Below are positions 44,652-54,046 of a DNA stretch of 64,000 nucleotides, one piece after another (positions within the stretch are counted from its first letter, which is position 1; each line of letters opens with the position of its first letter). Source of the stretch: Eubacteriales bacterium (lineage in GTDB: Bacteria; Bacillota; Clostridia; Oscillospirales; CAG-382); NCBI GenBank assembly GCA_028705495.1, contig JAQWDK010000002.1, forward strand, positions 1 through 64,000, read 5' to 3'. The notes beneath the pieces are model-generated. The model had not been told where the DNA came from and ran no database searches. It saw only the letters and a program-made list of their open reading frames with translations. The position numbers and the translations under genes are program-made.

Positions 44652-45311
44652 TTAAACTCCATTTCGATCACAAGATGTAAAAAGCTCGCAGCCGCTGCAC
44701 TTTGGATTTCGAGCACTGCATACTTCCCGCCCGAATAAAACAATCCTATGGCAGAATTCACTCTGCTTATCTTTTGGCACAAGAGGGTCAAGTGCTTTTT
44801 CGACCTTTAGAGGATTAGTGCTTGAAACAAAACCAAGTCTATTTGCGATTCTGATACAGTGGGTGTCGGCAACAATGCCCCCAAGACCGTACAGATCGCC
44901 GCGAATCAGATTTGCGACCTTTCTTCCCACTCCGCCCAGCGTCAGCAAATCTTCCATTTTAGATGGAATGACGCCCTCGTAGGCATCAACAAGTCGTCTG
45001 CAGGCATTGCGAATATTTTTAGCTTTGGTGTTATAAAGACCAACTGTTTTTATATATTCTTCAAGCTCGCCTTCAGAACTGTCAGCAATTGACTTTGCAT
45101 CCGGAAATCGTTCAAAAAGTGCTGGAGAAATAAGGTTCACTCTTGCATCAGTCGTTTGCGCTGATAAAATTGCCATAATTAGAAGCCTGAAAGGGTCTTC
45201 GCCGGACTTTAGTCCTCTTTCAGGCTCCGGATATCTTGTTTCAAGAGCTTGCATTACAGCAGTCATTCGTTTCTTGTTGTTTAATTTTGCTCGTTTTGAT
45301 TTTTGTTCCAT
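44652..45311 (-). CDS. nth: Endonuclease III
   Basis: This 219-residue DNA glycosylase/AP lyase removes oxidised pyrimidines in base excision repair. It has the HhH motif LLTLGGVGRKVANL with catalytic Lys131, catalytic Asp149 in VADTHCIRIANRLG, and the [4Fe-4S] ligands Cys198, 205, 208 and 214 (C-x6-C-x2-C-x5-C). Its ATG overlaps the stop of the upstream DUF4364 gene. The 160-base gap to the next gene shows nothing I can name. Confidence 0.95.
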   Translation of the reverse strand: MEQKSKRAKLNNKKRMTAVMQALETRYPEPERGLKSGEDPFRLLIMAILSAQTTDARVNLISPALFERFPDAKSIADSSEGELEEYIKTVGLYNTKAKNIRNACRRLVDAYEGVIPSKMEDLLTLGGVGRKVANLIRGDLYGLGGIVADTHCIRIANRLGFVSSTNPLKVEKALDPLVPKDKQSEFCHRIVLFGREVCSARNPKCSGCELFTSCDRNGV

Positions 45312-45847
45312 TATTTATCAAATATGAAATTGACATCTCCAGAAAGGAGAGCCATCGTTCCTTTGTATACATTTTCAGCATGGTCATCAAAGTTTGTCTT
45401 TACACGCTGAGCATAATCATAATCAGTAAAATAGGTGCTTATATTTAAAAGACGGTGCTTGCCGTTTGTGAGCTCACAGTCAAATCGCCAACCATCGCCG
45501 TCAGACTCTACTGTAGAAGATATTTTAGCTCCTTGTTTGTAAAATGCTAGCAGTCTGAGAGTGCTTCTCAAGGCTTTTTCACGGATTGAACCGTATAGCT
45601 TTGGTGACAACTCACGTACGGCAATAAGCCCGTTGTTGCTTATCTGATACATCGCTTTTTCACCCTGCAGCTCGTCCACTTGACCTGCATCGAGCAGTTC
45701 TGCAAATGACCCGACAAAATCGATGTATTGAACAAAACCGTCCTGAACCACAACATCGTGAAGTGTGTTGAAATCAACAGGTTCTTTAATATTTGACAGA
45801 ACATAAAGAATAAATGTTTTAATTTCCGTTTTATCCGACAGGACCAT
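45311..45847 (-). CDS. DUF4364 family winged-helix protein
   Basis: This 178-residue protein has an N-terminal winged-helix (KTFILYVLSNIKEPVDFNTL, YIDFVGSFAELLDAGQV, YQISNNGLIAVRELSPKL) and a C-terminal beta-rich domain (WRFDCELTNGKHRLLNISTY). This matches the DUF4364 family of clostridial small DNA-binding-like proteins with no set function. A strong AGGAGG site precedes it. It is coupled to nth by a TAATG overlap. Confidence 0.8.
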   Translation of the reverse strand: MVLSDKTEIKTFILYVLSNIKEPVDFNTLHDVVVQDGFVQYIDFVGSFAELLDAGQVDELQGEKAMYQISNNGLIAVRELSPKLYGSIREKALRSTLRLLAFYKQGAKISSTVESDGDGWRFDCELTNGKHRLLNISTYFTDYDYAQRVKTNFDDHAENVYKGTMALLSGDVNFIFDK

Positions 45848-45864
45848 AAACAGTTCCTCCTAAT

Positions 45865-47757
45865 TTATATTTGTTCTAATTCCTTAAGCCATAAATTGAC
45901 TGATGCATCGGATGGCATTCGCCAATCGCCTCTCGGTGAAAGTGCTACACTTCCGACTCTCGGTCCGTCCGGTAAACAGCTTCTTTTGAACTGCTGAGTA
46001 AAAAACCGTTTTATAAAGACTGTCAACCATTTTTTTATAACTTTCGAGGAATAAGCATCGTTAAAGGCAATACAAGCAATACGGTATATCTTAGATGGGG
46101 GGTAGGCAAATCTTAAAAAATAGTAGAGGAAAAAATCATGTAGTTCGTATGGCCCTACCAAGTCCTCCGTCTTCTGTGATATAACACCGTTTTCAGGCGG
46201 TAAAAGTTCAGGGCTGACGGGTGTGTTCACAATATCGGTAAGTACCCTTCCCTGTTCTCCGCTTAATCTATCTGCTTCAAATGCAACAAGGTGTCTAACA
46301 AGAGTTTTCGGAACAGAACAGTTGACTGCGTACATTGACATATGGTCGCCGTTGTATGTCGCCCAACCAAGAGCAAGCTCTGAGAGGTCGCCGGTACCTA
46401 TAACAATACCTCCGAGTTTATTCGAAAGGTCCATTAGTACCTGTGTGCGTTCTCTTGCCTGAGCATTTTCAAAAGTAACATCATGTGAACCGTCGTGATT
46501 TATATCTTTCAAATGACTTCGCACAGTTTCGCTTATGTCAATCTCATGCAGTGTCGAACCGCATACATTAGCAAGCGAACGCGCATTGTCGAGAGTTCTT
46601 GAGGTAGTGCCAAAACAAGGCATTGTAACGCAGTGGATACCACTTCTATCTTTGCCGAGTCGGTCAAAAGCTCTGAGGGTGACGAGTAGAGCTAAAGCCG
46701 AATCCAGTCCTCCCGATAAGCCTATTATAGCATTGCCGCCGATTTTTTCAAGACGTTGTGCAAGTCCAACTGATTGGATATTTAAAATATCTTCGAATCT
46801 CTCTTTCATATCGGTGTTATCAAACGGAACAAAAGGAGATTTTGAGAAGTGCCTTTCGAGTTTTAGCTCTCTGGGTTTGTAGCTGAATAACACTTCGTTT
46901 TTACATTCAGCAGAATCATAAGTTGAGATTCTTCTTCTGTCATAAGAAAGTTTTGAAAGATCTATATCTGTATAAATAGTTCCTGTTTCGTATTTTTTGC
47001 TTTCTTTTAGGATTACACCATTTTCAGCGATTATATTGTGTCCGCTGAATACTAAATCAGTTGAGGACTCTCCGAGTCCCGCATCACTATAAATATAAGC
47101 CGCAGAAAGCCTTGCAGATTGAACTGCAACAAGGTTTCTTTTGTATCTGTCCCTACCTACCGCATCGCTGCTTGCAGACAGATTTGCAATAATAAGCGCT
47201 CCGCTTCTTGCAAGCTCGATACTCGGTTGTTTTGCAACCCAAAGGTCATTGGATATTTCGACACCGAAGCAAAAATCGTAGATTTCTGCACATCTGAATA
47301 TCTGTGATGCCCCAAACGGCACTTCAAAGCCGGCATAGTTTACTATAGTGATTTCATCTTTCCCGGGTGTGAAATGTCTCATTTCATAAAACTCGGAATA
47401 AACCGGTATATTCTTTTTCGATACAAGCGCAAGAAGCCTTCCCTTACAGACCACTGCACCGCAGTTAAAAAGCTGTGCTCCGTGGACAAAAGGTACACCA
47501 ACTATAACAACACCATCGTAATTTTGGGTCGTCTTTATTATCTTCTCGGTAGCTTTTTCAGCAGCTCCAAGAAGCACATTCTGTAAAAATAAATCTCCAT
47601 TAGTATATCCCGTGACACATAGCTCAGGGAACACAATTAGAGCGCAGTCTTTGTCTGCGTTACGTATAATTTCACATATTGATTCCGCATTAAATTCGCA
47701 GTCGGAAACTTTTATTTTGGGCGTTGCAGCAGCAACCCGTAAAAACCCGTCTTTCAT
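45865..47757 (-). CDS. nadE: Glutamine-dependent-type NAD+ synthase with altered glutaminase site
   Basis: This 630-residue enzyme makes NAD+ from deamido-NAD+. The start MKDGFLRV is chosen; the frame stays open for another 240 codons upstream, but only through the dispersed repeat and noncoding DNA. The N-terminal nitrilase-type glutaminase domain has Glu45 (FPELCVTG) and Lys114 (VSKKNIPVYSEFYEMRHF). The nucleophile position is Ser169 (GVEISNDLW, codon TCC) instead of Cys; spacing (69 and 55 residues) equals that of the M. tuberculosis triad E52-K121-C176. The C-terminal synthetase domain is intact (GLSGGLDSALAL, GTGDLSELALGWATYNGDHM). The enzyme may use only free ammonia. Confidence 0.93.
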   Translation of the reverse strand: MKDGFLRVAAATPKIKVSDCEFNAESICEIIRNADKDCALIVFPELCVTGYTNGDLFLQNVLLGAAEKATEKIIKTTQNYDGVVIVGVPFVHGAQLFNCGAVVCKGRLLALVSKKNIPVYSEFYEMRHFTPGKDEITIVNYAGFEVPFGASQIFRCAEIYDFCFGVEISNDLWVAKQPSIELARSGALIIANLSASSDAVGRDRYKRNLVAVQSARLSAAYIYSDAGLGESSTDLVFSGHNIIAENGVILKESKKYETGTIYTDIDLSKLSYDRRRISTYDSAECKNEVLFSYKPRELKLERHFSKSPFVPFDNTDMKERFEDILNIQSVGLAQRLEKIGGNAIIGLSGGLDSALALLVTLRAFDRLGKDRSGIHCVTMPCFGTTSRTLDNARSLANVCGSTLHEIDISETVRSHLKDINHDGSHDVTFENAQARERTQVLMDLSNKLGGIVIGTGDLSELALGWATYNGDHMSMYAVNCSVPKTLVRHLVAFEADRLSGEQGRVLTDIVNTPVSPELLPPENGVISQKTEDLVGPYELHDFFLYYFLRFAYPPSKIYRIACIAFNDAYSSKVIKKWLTVFIKRFFTQQFKRSCLPDGPRVGSVALSPRGDWRMPSDASVNLWLKELEQI

Positions 47758-47765
47758 AATAATGT

Positions 47766-47841
47766 CCATTCTGCCGCGAAGCGGCCGATCGGGGGCGTGA
47801 ACGCTTCTTAGTTGAACTTCGTCTAAATCAAATTTCACGCT
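47766..47841 (-). repeat. Dispersed leader repeat, copy F (nadE)
   Basis: This is a full copy of 76 bases. On the minus strand GAGGAACAATAGC precedes GTGAAATTTGAT; the element goes on with GTTCACGCC, then GGCCGCTTCGCGGCAGAATGGA and ATTATT to the nadE start. The GTG frame is open and in phase with nadE, giving VKFDLDEVQLRSVHAP and PLRGRMDIIM. Confidence 0.8.
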
Positions 47842-48045
47842 ATTGTTCCTCTTTTTTTGATTAGCCTTATTATAACAAAAAAATATCAAAAATGAAAGTA
47901 GATTATATAAGATAGCGATTATTTCAGCAAAGAATATTATTTTGCATTCTTTTTTTCGTAAAATATCATATATTTTCTTAGCTTGAGGTATTTTTAGCAG
48001 ATTTGCAGAGTAGAATGTATTGAAAATCTGAGGAGGTATTAAAAG

Positions 48046-49524
48046 ATGACCGATTATGCAATATACAACAGTATAGCTGAACGGACGGGCGGGGATATTT
48101 ACATCGGAGTCGTCGGACCGGTCAGAACAGGCAAGTCTACACTTATAAAAAAATTCATGGAAACCTTGGTGATTCCGAACATATCCAATGAGCATAGCCG
48201 CTCTCGCGCACAAGATGAGATGCCACAGAGTGCTGCCGGAAAAACCGTCATGACGACAGAACCGAAATTTGTTCCCGAAGAAGCAGTCAGAGTAAACCTT
48301 GCAAATAAAGCAAGCTTTGACCTTCGTATGATTGACTGCGTAGGTTATATTGTTCCGGGAGCGATCGGTCATATCGAAGACGGTCAGGCAAGGATGGTTA
48401 TGACACCATGGTCTACCGAAGCTATGCCATTTGAGCAAGCTGCCGAAATAGGAACCAGAAAAGTAATTAATGAACATTCCACAATTGGTATCCTCGTAAC
48501 TACCGATGGTAGTATCGGCGAGATACCCAGAAGCAGCTATGTCAACGCGGAAAAACGTGTAGTTGACGAAATGAAAGCGATAAACAAGCCCTTTGTTATT
48601 GTGTTAAATTCTGCGCATCCAGAATCGCAGGATACTATCAATCTTGCTTACGAGCTTGAAGCGAGATATGAAGTGCCTGTAGCGCTCCTTAACTGTCTCG
48701 ACATCAATGAAGAAGACATTAAGCATGTTATCGAGCTTATTTTGTTTGAATTCCCTATACGCGAAATAGCAATCAACATGCCAAGTTGGATTGATGTTCT
48801 TTCCGAAGATCACAACCTGCATAAAGCGATTTATGGCGGTATAATGGAAGGTGCGGAGTCTATTTCTAAAGTAGGCGAAATTCAGCCCATGATCGACAAG
48901 CTCAACGCTGATCAACAGGTTATGACGGTTAAAATTGACAATATATCCCTCGGCGATGGAAGAGCAACAGTTGAAGTCAAGTTGCCGGAAAGTATGTTCT
49001 ATAAAGTACTCGGCGAGCTTGTTAATTTCACAATCACAAACGAGCGCGAACTTATTTCAATTTTCAAAGACCTTGCGGAAGCAAAGATAAAATACGATAG
49101 AGTAGCATCGGCCCTTGACGATGTATACGAAACAGGATATGGAATTGTTTCACCGACTATCGACGATCTAAAACTTGAGGAACCGGAAATAGTCAGGCAG
49201 GCAGGCGGTTATGGTGTGAAACTAAAGGCTTCGGCCCCTTCGATACATATGATAAAAGCCAATATCGAAACCGAAGTATCCCCCATGGTTGGAACAGCTC
49301 AGCAAAGCGAAGAACTCGTCAGGTTCTTACTACAAGAGTTCGAAGAGGACCCGAAGAAAATTTGGGGTTCAAATATGTTTGGAAAGTCTCTGCATGAGCT
49401 TGTCGGCGAGGGACTGAACACAAAGCTTGCGCATATGCCGGAAGACGCACGAATCAAGCTATCGAAAACCCTTCAGCGCATTATTAATGAAGGCAATGGC
49501 GGGCTGATCTGCATACTGTTATGA
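48046..49524 (+). CDS. spoIVA: Stage IV sporulation protein A, spore coat morphogenetic ATPase
   Basis: This 492-residue cytoskeletal ATPase polymerises around the forespore and is the base of the spore coat. It has Walker A GPVRTGKS (24-31), an adjacent GTPase-like fold (MIDCVGYIVPGA, VLNSAHPES) and the long conserved middle and C-terminal regions ending LSKTLQRIINEGNGGLICILL. The ribosome site is GAGGAGGTATTAAAAG. It overlaps the next gene (ATGA) and shows that the organism is a spore former. No clear sigma-E promoter could be assigned upstream. Confidence 0.98.
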   Translation: MTDYAIYNSIAERTGGDIYIGVVGPVRTGKSTLIKKFMETLVIPNISNEHSRSRAQDEMPQSAAGKTVMTTEPKFVPEEAVRVNLANKASFDLRMIDCVGYIVPGAIGHIEDGQARMVMTPWSTEAMPFEQAAEIGTRKVINEHSTIGILVTTDGSIGEIPRSSYVNAEKRVVDEMKAINKPFVIVLNSAHPESQDTINLAYELEARYEVPVALLNCLDINEEDIKHVIELILFEFPIREIAINMPSWIDVLSEDHNLHKAIYGGIMEGAESISKVGEIQPMIDKLNADQQVMTVKIDNISLGDGRATVEVKLPESMFYKVLGELVNFTITNERELISIFKDLAEAKIKYDRVASALDDVYETGYGIVSPTIDDLKLEEPEIVRQAGGYGVKLKASAPSIHMIKANIETEVSPMVGTAQQSEELVRFLLQEFEEDPKKIWGSNMFGKSLHELVGEGLNTKLAHMPEDARIKLSKTLQRIINEGNGGLICILL

Positions 49525-49826
49525 AACCTCCGAGAACGCCGGGTAATATAATGACCTTCTGTGAGCTGCGAGATAAGGAAGTTATAAACATCGTTGACGG
49601 CAGACGACTTGGCTGTGTTATTGATATTGAATTTGATATCACATGCGGTGTTATAAGAAAGCTGGTGCTTCCACCGCAAGGCAAGTACTTCTCCTTCTTC
49701 TCGTCACGCGACAATCTTATTGTACCCTGGGACTGCATTGAAAGGATAGGTTGCGATCTGATACTTGTCAGACTGATAGAATTTACGGGCCCACCTCCTC
49801 ACCCGTCAAAGGATTGCTGCCCGTAA
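49521..49826 (+). CDS. YlmC/YmxH family PRC-barrel sporulation protein
   Basis: This 101-residue protein has one PRC-barrel-like domain (FCELRDKEVINIVDGRRLG, DIEFDITCGVIRKLVLP, FFSSRDNLIVPWDCIERIGCDLILV). YlmC/YmxH proteins are small, widespread in spore formers and often sporulation-induced; their action is unknown. Its ATG overlaps the spoIVA stop, so the two are translationally coupled. Confidence 0.88.
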   Translation: MKPPRTPGNIMTFCELRDKEVINIVDGRRLGCVIDIEFDITCGVIRKLVLPPQGKYFSFFSSRDNLIVPWDCIERIGCDLILVRLIEFTGPPPHPSKDCCP

Positions 49827-49833
49827 AACAGCT

Positions 49834-49866
49834 ACGGCACGAAGCAAGATGCTCCGTGCCGTTTTT
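49834..49866. terminator. Terminator after spoIVA-ymxH
   Basis: ACGGCACG...CGTGCCGT is an 8-bp GC-rich stem followed by TTTTTC on the plus strand, between convergent genes. Confidence 0.85.
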
Positions 49867-49870
49867 CTGT

Positions 49871-50269
49871 TTAATAACCTGATTTTGTTAAAAGTTCATC
49901 AGCTTTTAGAGCGTTGTCTATATGCATAACAACCTGAGCTTCATTATCCGATTTTGAAATGAAGGCATACATATATTCAACAGTAAATTCATTGTCAGAT
50001 AAAAGACGAAGTACCTTAGCAAGACCGCCCGGTTTGTCTTCAATTCTCACACTGACAACATTCGTACTTGAGACTGCAAGCCCGTGCTTTCTGAGTGCAT
50101 CCTCAGCCTTTTCGGTCTCTTCTACAATGAGCCTTAAGATGCCGAAATTAGTTGTGTCAGCAATTGATAAGGCTCTGATACTACAACCGGCCTCGGCTAT
50201 GATAGAAGTCACCTCTGCCAGTCTACCCGACCTGTTTTCTATGAATACGGAAATCTGCTTGATAATCAT
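49871..50269 (-). CDS. Tandem ACT domain protein
   Basis: This 132-residue protein is built of two ACT domains (KQISVFIENRSGRLAEVTSI and VVSVRIEDKPGGLAKVLRLL), each with the Asn/Lys-x-x-Gly-x-Leu ligand loop. ACT pairs bind amino acids and regulate enzymes. It follows paaK-iorAB-paaK on the same strand by 72 bases, a common link in clostridia and archaea, and probably senses an aromatic amino acid. The start MIIKQ follows GGAGATTGAAA contributed by a dispersed-repeat hairpin; an upstream TTG is less likely. Confidence 0.9.
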   Translation of the reverse strand: MIIKQISVFIENRSGRLAEVTSIIAEAGCSIRALSIADTTNFGILRLIVEETEKAEDALRKHGLAVSSTNVVSVRIEDKPGGLAKVLRLLSDNEFTVEYMYAFISKSDNEAQVVMHIDNALKADELLTKSGY

Positions 50270-50278
50270 TTTCAATCT

Positions 50279-50298
50279 CCATTCCGCCGCATTGCGGC
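50279..50298 (-). repeat. Dispersed leader repeat, hairpin-only copy G (ACT gene)
   Basis: On the minus strand GCCGCAATGCGGC (50298-50286) followed by GGAATGG leads into the GGAG site of the ACT gene. Only the hairpin/Shine-Dalgarno end of the family is present. Confidence 0.55.
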
Positions 50299-50340
50299 TG
50301 TTATATATTCTTCATTAGGCCATCAACAAGAGTAACAAAT

Positions 50341-51645
50341 TTAATTGAGCTTTCTGTTATCTATGACTCTCTGAGCTTTTCCCTGACTTCTCGGTATTGA
50401 ATTGGGTTCGACAAGTGTAATTTTTGCTGAAATGCCAAGGGTCGAGTCTATTTTATGCTTGATTTTTAAGGATATGTCCTCTATATGCCTAACGGCATCT
50501 GATGAAGTCAGAATTTCCTCGTTTATTTCAACTTTAACTTCAAGTGTATCAAGATTGTTTGCCCTATCAACTATAAGCATATAATGAGGCAGCACTTCTT
50601 TAATCGTTAAGAGAACACTTTCAATCTGCGACGGGAACACATTTACCCCTCTTATTATCAGCATATCGTCTGAACGACCGCAAGGTTTCTCCATTCTCAA
50701 AAATGTTCTTCCGCATGCGCATTTGTCGGGTATCAGCCTTGATATGTCACGTGTCCTATAACGGATTAGCGGCAGTGCTTCCTTTGTTACACAGGTAAAG
50801 ACAAGCTCTCCTCTTTCACCGTATGGTAGTACTTTTCCAGTTTCGGGGTCGATAATTTCTGGGATAAAATTATCTTCATTGATATGCATTCCTGCTTGAC
50901 ATTCACACTCGTAAGACACACCCGGACCAACGATTTCAGAAAGTCCGTATATGTCATAAGCCTTGATGCCAAGTCTTGTTTCAATTTCCCTGCGCATATT
51001 TTCGGTCCACGGTTCTGCTCCAAAAATACCGGCTTTCAACTTTAAGTTCTCTAAAGGGATCTTTTTTTCGGCAATAGTTTCGCCGAGATACAGTGCATAA
51101 GAAGGGGTACAGCAAAGGATTGAAGAACCAAAGTCCTGAAATATCTGAAGCTGCCTGTCCGTATTTCCTACGGATGCAGGGATTGTTATTGCACCCAAAA
51201 GCTGAGCTCCATCGTGAATGCCGAGTCCACCTGTGAAAAGACCGTAACCGTAAGAAACATGCACGAAATCTCTCTTTGTAGCTCCTGCTGCTGACAGTGC
51301 CCTTGCAACACACACCGACCACATATCAAGGTCGTTTTTTGTGTAACCGACGACGGTTTGCTTCCCCGTCGTTCCACTTGAGGCATGTATTCTAACAACC
51401 TCCTCCATAGGAACAGCAAAAAGAGCATAGGGATAACAATCACGTAAATCCTGTTTGTAAGTGAACGGGAGTTTTGACAGATCGTCAACACTCTTTATAT
51501 CATCGGGTTTTACACCCCATTCGTCAAAACGTTGTTTATACAGTGGTACATTATCATATACACGATGCAAAGATTTTATCAGTGCTTTATATTGAATTTT
51601 TCTAAGCTCTTCCCTCGAAGCGGCTTCAATTTCCGGATTGTACAT
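50341..51645 (-). CDS. paaK: Phenylacetate-CoA ligase family protein
   Basis: This 434-residue adenylate-forming enzyme activates an aryl acid such as phenylacetate to its CoA thioester. It shows the AMP-binding motif [16 protein letters not shown], a Cys-rich zinc-binding site ([24 protein letters not shown]), [14 protein letters not shown] and a C-terminal PaaK domain ending [14 protein letters not shown]. It is the fourth gene of the cluster paaK-iorA-iorB-paaK; the other PaaK at 54047 is a close paralog. The pair suggests formation or use of different arylacetyl-CoA esters. Confidence 0.93.
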   Translation of the reverse strand: MYNPEIEAASREELRKIQYKALIKSLHRVYDNVPLYKQRFDEWGVKPDDIKSVDDLSKLPFTYKQDLRDCYPYALFAVPMEEVVRIHASSGTTGKQTVVGYTKNDLDMWSVCVARALSAAGATKRDFVHVSYGYGLFTGGLGIHDGAQLLGAITIPASVGNTDRQLQIFQDFGSSILCCTPSYALYLGETIAEKKIPLENLKLKAGIFGAEPWTENMRREIETRLGIKAYDIYGLSEIVGPGVSYECECQAGMHINEDNFIPEIIDPETGKVLPYGERGELVFTCVTKEALPLIRYRTRDISRLIPDKCACGRTFLRMEKPCGRSDDMLIIRGVNVFPSQIESVLLTIKEVLPHYMLIVDRANNLDTLEVKVEINEEILTSSDAVRHIEDISLKIKHKIDSTLGISAKITLVEPNSIPRSQGKAQRVIDNRKLN

Positions 51646-51682
51646 CGGACTTTTTCCTTTCGATTAACGCATTTCTTTTGTC

Positions 51683-52258
51683 TTAGGCGTTATATCCCGC
51701 CTCAAAAGCTTTGAGATTCAATTCCAAAAACTTTTCCGGTACGCATTCTCTAACTGCTTCAAGGAATATTTCCTTATCAAAGCCGCTATGCTTCGCGTAG
51801 AGTCCGATTAAAACAACATTCGCAACCTTTACATTACCGAGAGCTTTGGCGATATCTACTGCATTACATTCAACGACAACATTTCCGTTTTCTCTGATTT
51901 TTTCAATAAGAGATTCAGGATAAACCGCATTGCCCGATATTACAGGCATGGGGTATATTTTTTGTGTAGAGGTAACTATCTTACCATCTTTTTTTAAAAA
52001 CGGTAACCAACGGGCTGTTTCAAGCTGTTCGAAGCTAATGATAACATCCGCCTCACCTCGGCATATAACCGGAGAAGCAACTTTACCGGTGTCGGAATAT
52101 TTGACATAAGTTACAACGCTTCCGCCACGCTGAGACATACCATGGACTTCTGAAACCTTCGTATCCCAACCTTGCGAGATTGCGACTTGTCCGAGAATTC
52201 TGCTTGCAAGCAGAGAACCTTGACCGCCTACACCGCATATTAATATATTTTTTGTCAT
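51683..52258 (-). CDS. iorB: Indolepyruvate ferredoxin oxidoreductase beta subunit
   Basis: This 191-residue subunit of the ferredoxin-dependent 2-oxoacid oxidoreductase has the N-terminal GVGGQGSLLASRILG nucleotide-like motif, SEVHGMSQRGGSVVTYVKY and VISFEQLETARW. With IorA it oxidises arylpyruvates (indolepyruvate, phenylpyruvate) to arylacetyl-CoA and passes electrons to ferredoxin. GAAAGGGAACATATA precedes the start; iorA ends 17 bases upstream. Confidence 0.95.
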   Translation of the reverse strand: MTKNILICGVGGQGSLLASRILGQVAISQGWDTKVSEVHGMSQRGGSVVTYVKYSDTGKVASPVICRGEADVIISFEQLETARWLPFLKKDGKIVTSTQKIYPMPVISGNAVYPESLIEKIRENGNVVVECNAVDIAKALGNVKVANVVLIGLYAKHSGFDKEIFLEAVRECVPEKFLELNLKAFEAGYNA

Positions 52259-52275
52259 TATATGTTCCCTTTCTT

Positions 52276-54039
52276 TTAGACTTTGCCCCTCTTGTTAAGC
52301 TTCATTGCGCCAAATTTGCACATCTTCATGCAAAGACCGCAGCCTATGCACTGGGACGCGTCAACAACGGCTTTGCCTGTTTCAAATGAAATACAGGGGC
52401 AACCGATACGCATACACGCACGGCAAGAAGAACATAAATCGGAGTCGACGGAAACATAATCTTCTTTTTTAACTGACTTAAGAAGAGCGCAAGGTCTTTT
52501 TAGAATTATGACTGAGGGTTTGTCTTTGGAAAGCTCCGCTTTGAGAAGCTTCTCGAATTCTGTGATATTGTTAGGGTCGACTGTTTCGACATTTTCAACA
52601 CCGCAAGCACGGCAGATCTCTTCGATTGATATCGCTTTTGCAGGTAGGTTTTTCAAGGTCAATCCTGTGCATGGATTTTGCTGATGACCCGTCATGCCTG
52701 TTATGGAGTTGTCAAGCACGAGGAGAGTCGAAAAGCTGTTGTTGTAGATTATATCGATAAGGCCGGTTATTCCCGAATGCATAAATGTTGAGTCGCCGAT
52801 AACTCCTACGCATTTCGAAGCTGTTTCAGGTCTGACTTTGTTGAAGCCATGAAGCATCGAAACAGAAGCACCCATACATAAGGTTGTATCGATTTGTGTT
52901 CCGAGGGTGTAACAGCCGATATCACCCATGACAGTAAGACCGAGCTTTTTCAAAACATAGAAAGTACCGCGGTGAGGGCAACCAGCGCACATAACCGGAG
53001 GTCTAACAGGTATAGTAGCGTCAACTGATGAAAACTCGGGTTCAATTCCGAGAAGTTTGCTTTTAATAAGCTCTTGTGAGTATTCACCGATTACAGGGAG
53101 TAAATCCTTGCCCTTTACTTTCAGGCCAAGTGCTTTGCAGTAAGTCTCGATTATGGGGTCAAGCTCTTCGATAACATAAAGTTCGTCGACTTGTGAGGCA
53201 AATTCTTTTATCAGTTTCTCAGATAAAGGATAAACCATTCCGAGCTTTAAGTATGACGCTTTGTCGCCATACACATCTTTCGCATATGCATAGGATGAAC
53301 CAGCTGTTATTATACCTATGGACTTATCGCCGTATTCAATTCTGTTAAGTTCAGAGTTTGAAGCTGCATAATCTTCTAAGTCTTTAAGCTTTTGTTCTAC
53401 AATCGGATGCCTTTTAATGGCGTTCGCGGGTCTCATTATGTATTTTGATTCATTTTTCTTATATTCACGTATACCGACTTCTTCTCTTTCAGAAATCGTA
53501 ACAAGGCTCTGAGAATGAGAGATTCTTGTTGTAAGCTTTAAAATAACAGGGGTATCAAACTTTTCTGATAACTCAAAAGCTCTTTTTGTATATTCAAGGC
53601 ATTCTTCCGAATCCGAAGGCTCAAGCATCGGTATTTTTGCCGCAATCGCATAATGGCGAGAATCCTGCTCATTCTGTGATGAGTGCATAGAGGGGTCGTC
53701 GGCAACGCCGATAACAAAGCCTGCATTTACGCCTGTGTAAGCGGAGGTGAAGAGGGGGTCTGCTGCGACGTTTAGTCCAACATGCTTCATACCGGCAAAT
53801 GAACGCCCGCCAGCAACTGATGCACCAAAAGCTGCTTCAAATGCGACCTTTTCATTAGGTGCCCATTCAGCGTATATTTCATCATAATTAGCCGCTTCCT
53901 CAGTTATTTCTGTTGAAGGTGTGCCCGGGTATGAGGAAACGAAAACGCAGCCTGCTTCGTACAGCCCTCTGGCAACTGCAGCGTTTCCGAGCAGAAGCTT
54001 TTTGTTTTTATCTATTTTATTTTTCTTATCTTGCATCAT
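52276..54039 (-). CDS. iorA: Indolepyruvate ferredoxin oxidoreductase alpha subunit
   Basis: This 587-residue TPP- and Fe-S-dependent subunit has the pyruvate-binding N-terminal domain (LLGNAAVARGLYEAG, YPGTPSTEI), the C-terminal TPP domain (GDIGCYTLG, GDSTFMHSGITGLID, VLDNSITGMTGHQ) and two ferredoxin-type cluster motifs at the C-terminus (CSSCRACMRIGCP and CIGCGLCMKMCKFGA). It catalyses oxidative decarboxylation of arylpyruvates with IorB. It lies 7 bases after the upstream paaK in the same operon. Confidence 0.96.
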   Translation of the reverse strand: MMQDKKNKIDKNKKLLLGNAAVARGLYEAGCVFVSSYPGTPSTEITEEAANYDEIYAEWAPNEKVAFEAAFGASVAGGRSFAGMKHVGLNVAADPLFTSAYTGVNAGFVIGVADDPSMHSSQNEQDSRHYAIAAKIPMLEPSDSEECLEYTKRAFELSEKFDTPVILKLTTRISHSQSLVTISEREEVGIREYKKNESKYIMRPANAIKRHPIVEQKLKDLEDYAASNSELNRIEYGDKSIGIITAGSSYAYAKDVYGDKASYLKLGMVYPLSEKLIKEFASQVDELYVIEELDPIIETYCKALGLKVKGKDLLPVIGEYSQELIKSKLLGIEPEFSSVDATIPVRPPVMCAGCPHRGTFYVLKKLGLTVMGDIGCYTLGTQIDTTLCMGASVSMLHGFNKVRPETASKCVGVIGDSTFMHSGITGLIDIIYNNSFSTLLVLDNSITGMTGHQQNPCTGLTLKNLPAKAISIEEICRACGVENVETVDPNNITEFEKLLKAELSKDKPSVIILKRPCALLKSVKKEDYVSVDSDLCSSCRACMRIGCPCISFETGKAVVDASQCIGCGLCMKMCKFGAMKLNKRGKV

Positions 54040-54046
54040 TTTTTCC

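Noticed and set aside
44582..44791. Small minus-strand frame after nth
   Set aside because: It overlaps the Fe-S end of nth in another frame, has no ribosome site and no recognisable content.
47934..48040. Sigma-E promoter for spoIVA
   Set aside because: Expected from the known sporulation regulon, but no pair of boxes with proper spacing could be assigned with confidence in this AT-rich stretch.
47758..48477. N-terminal extension of the nadE frame giving an 870-residue protein
   Set aside because: The added 240 codons have no similarity to NadE, run through the dispersed repeat and overlap the divergent spoIVA start. The family N-terminus begins at MKDGFLRV.
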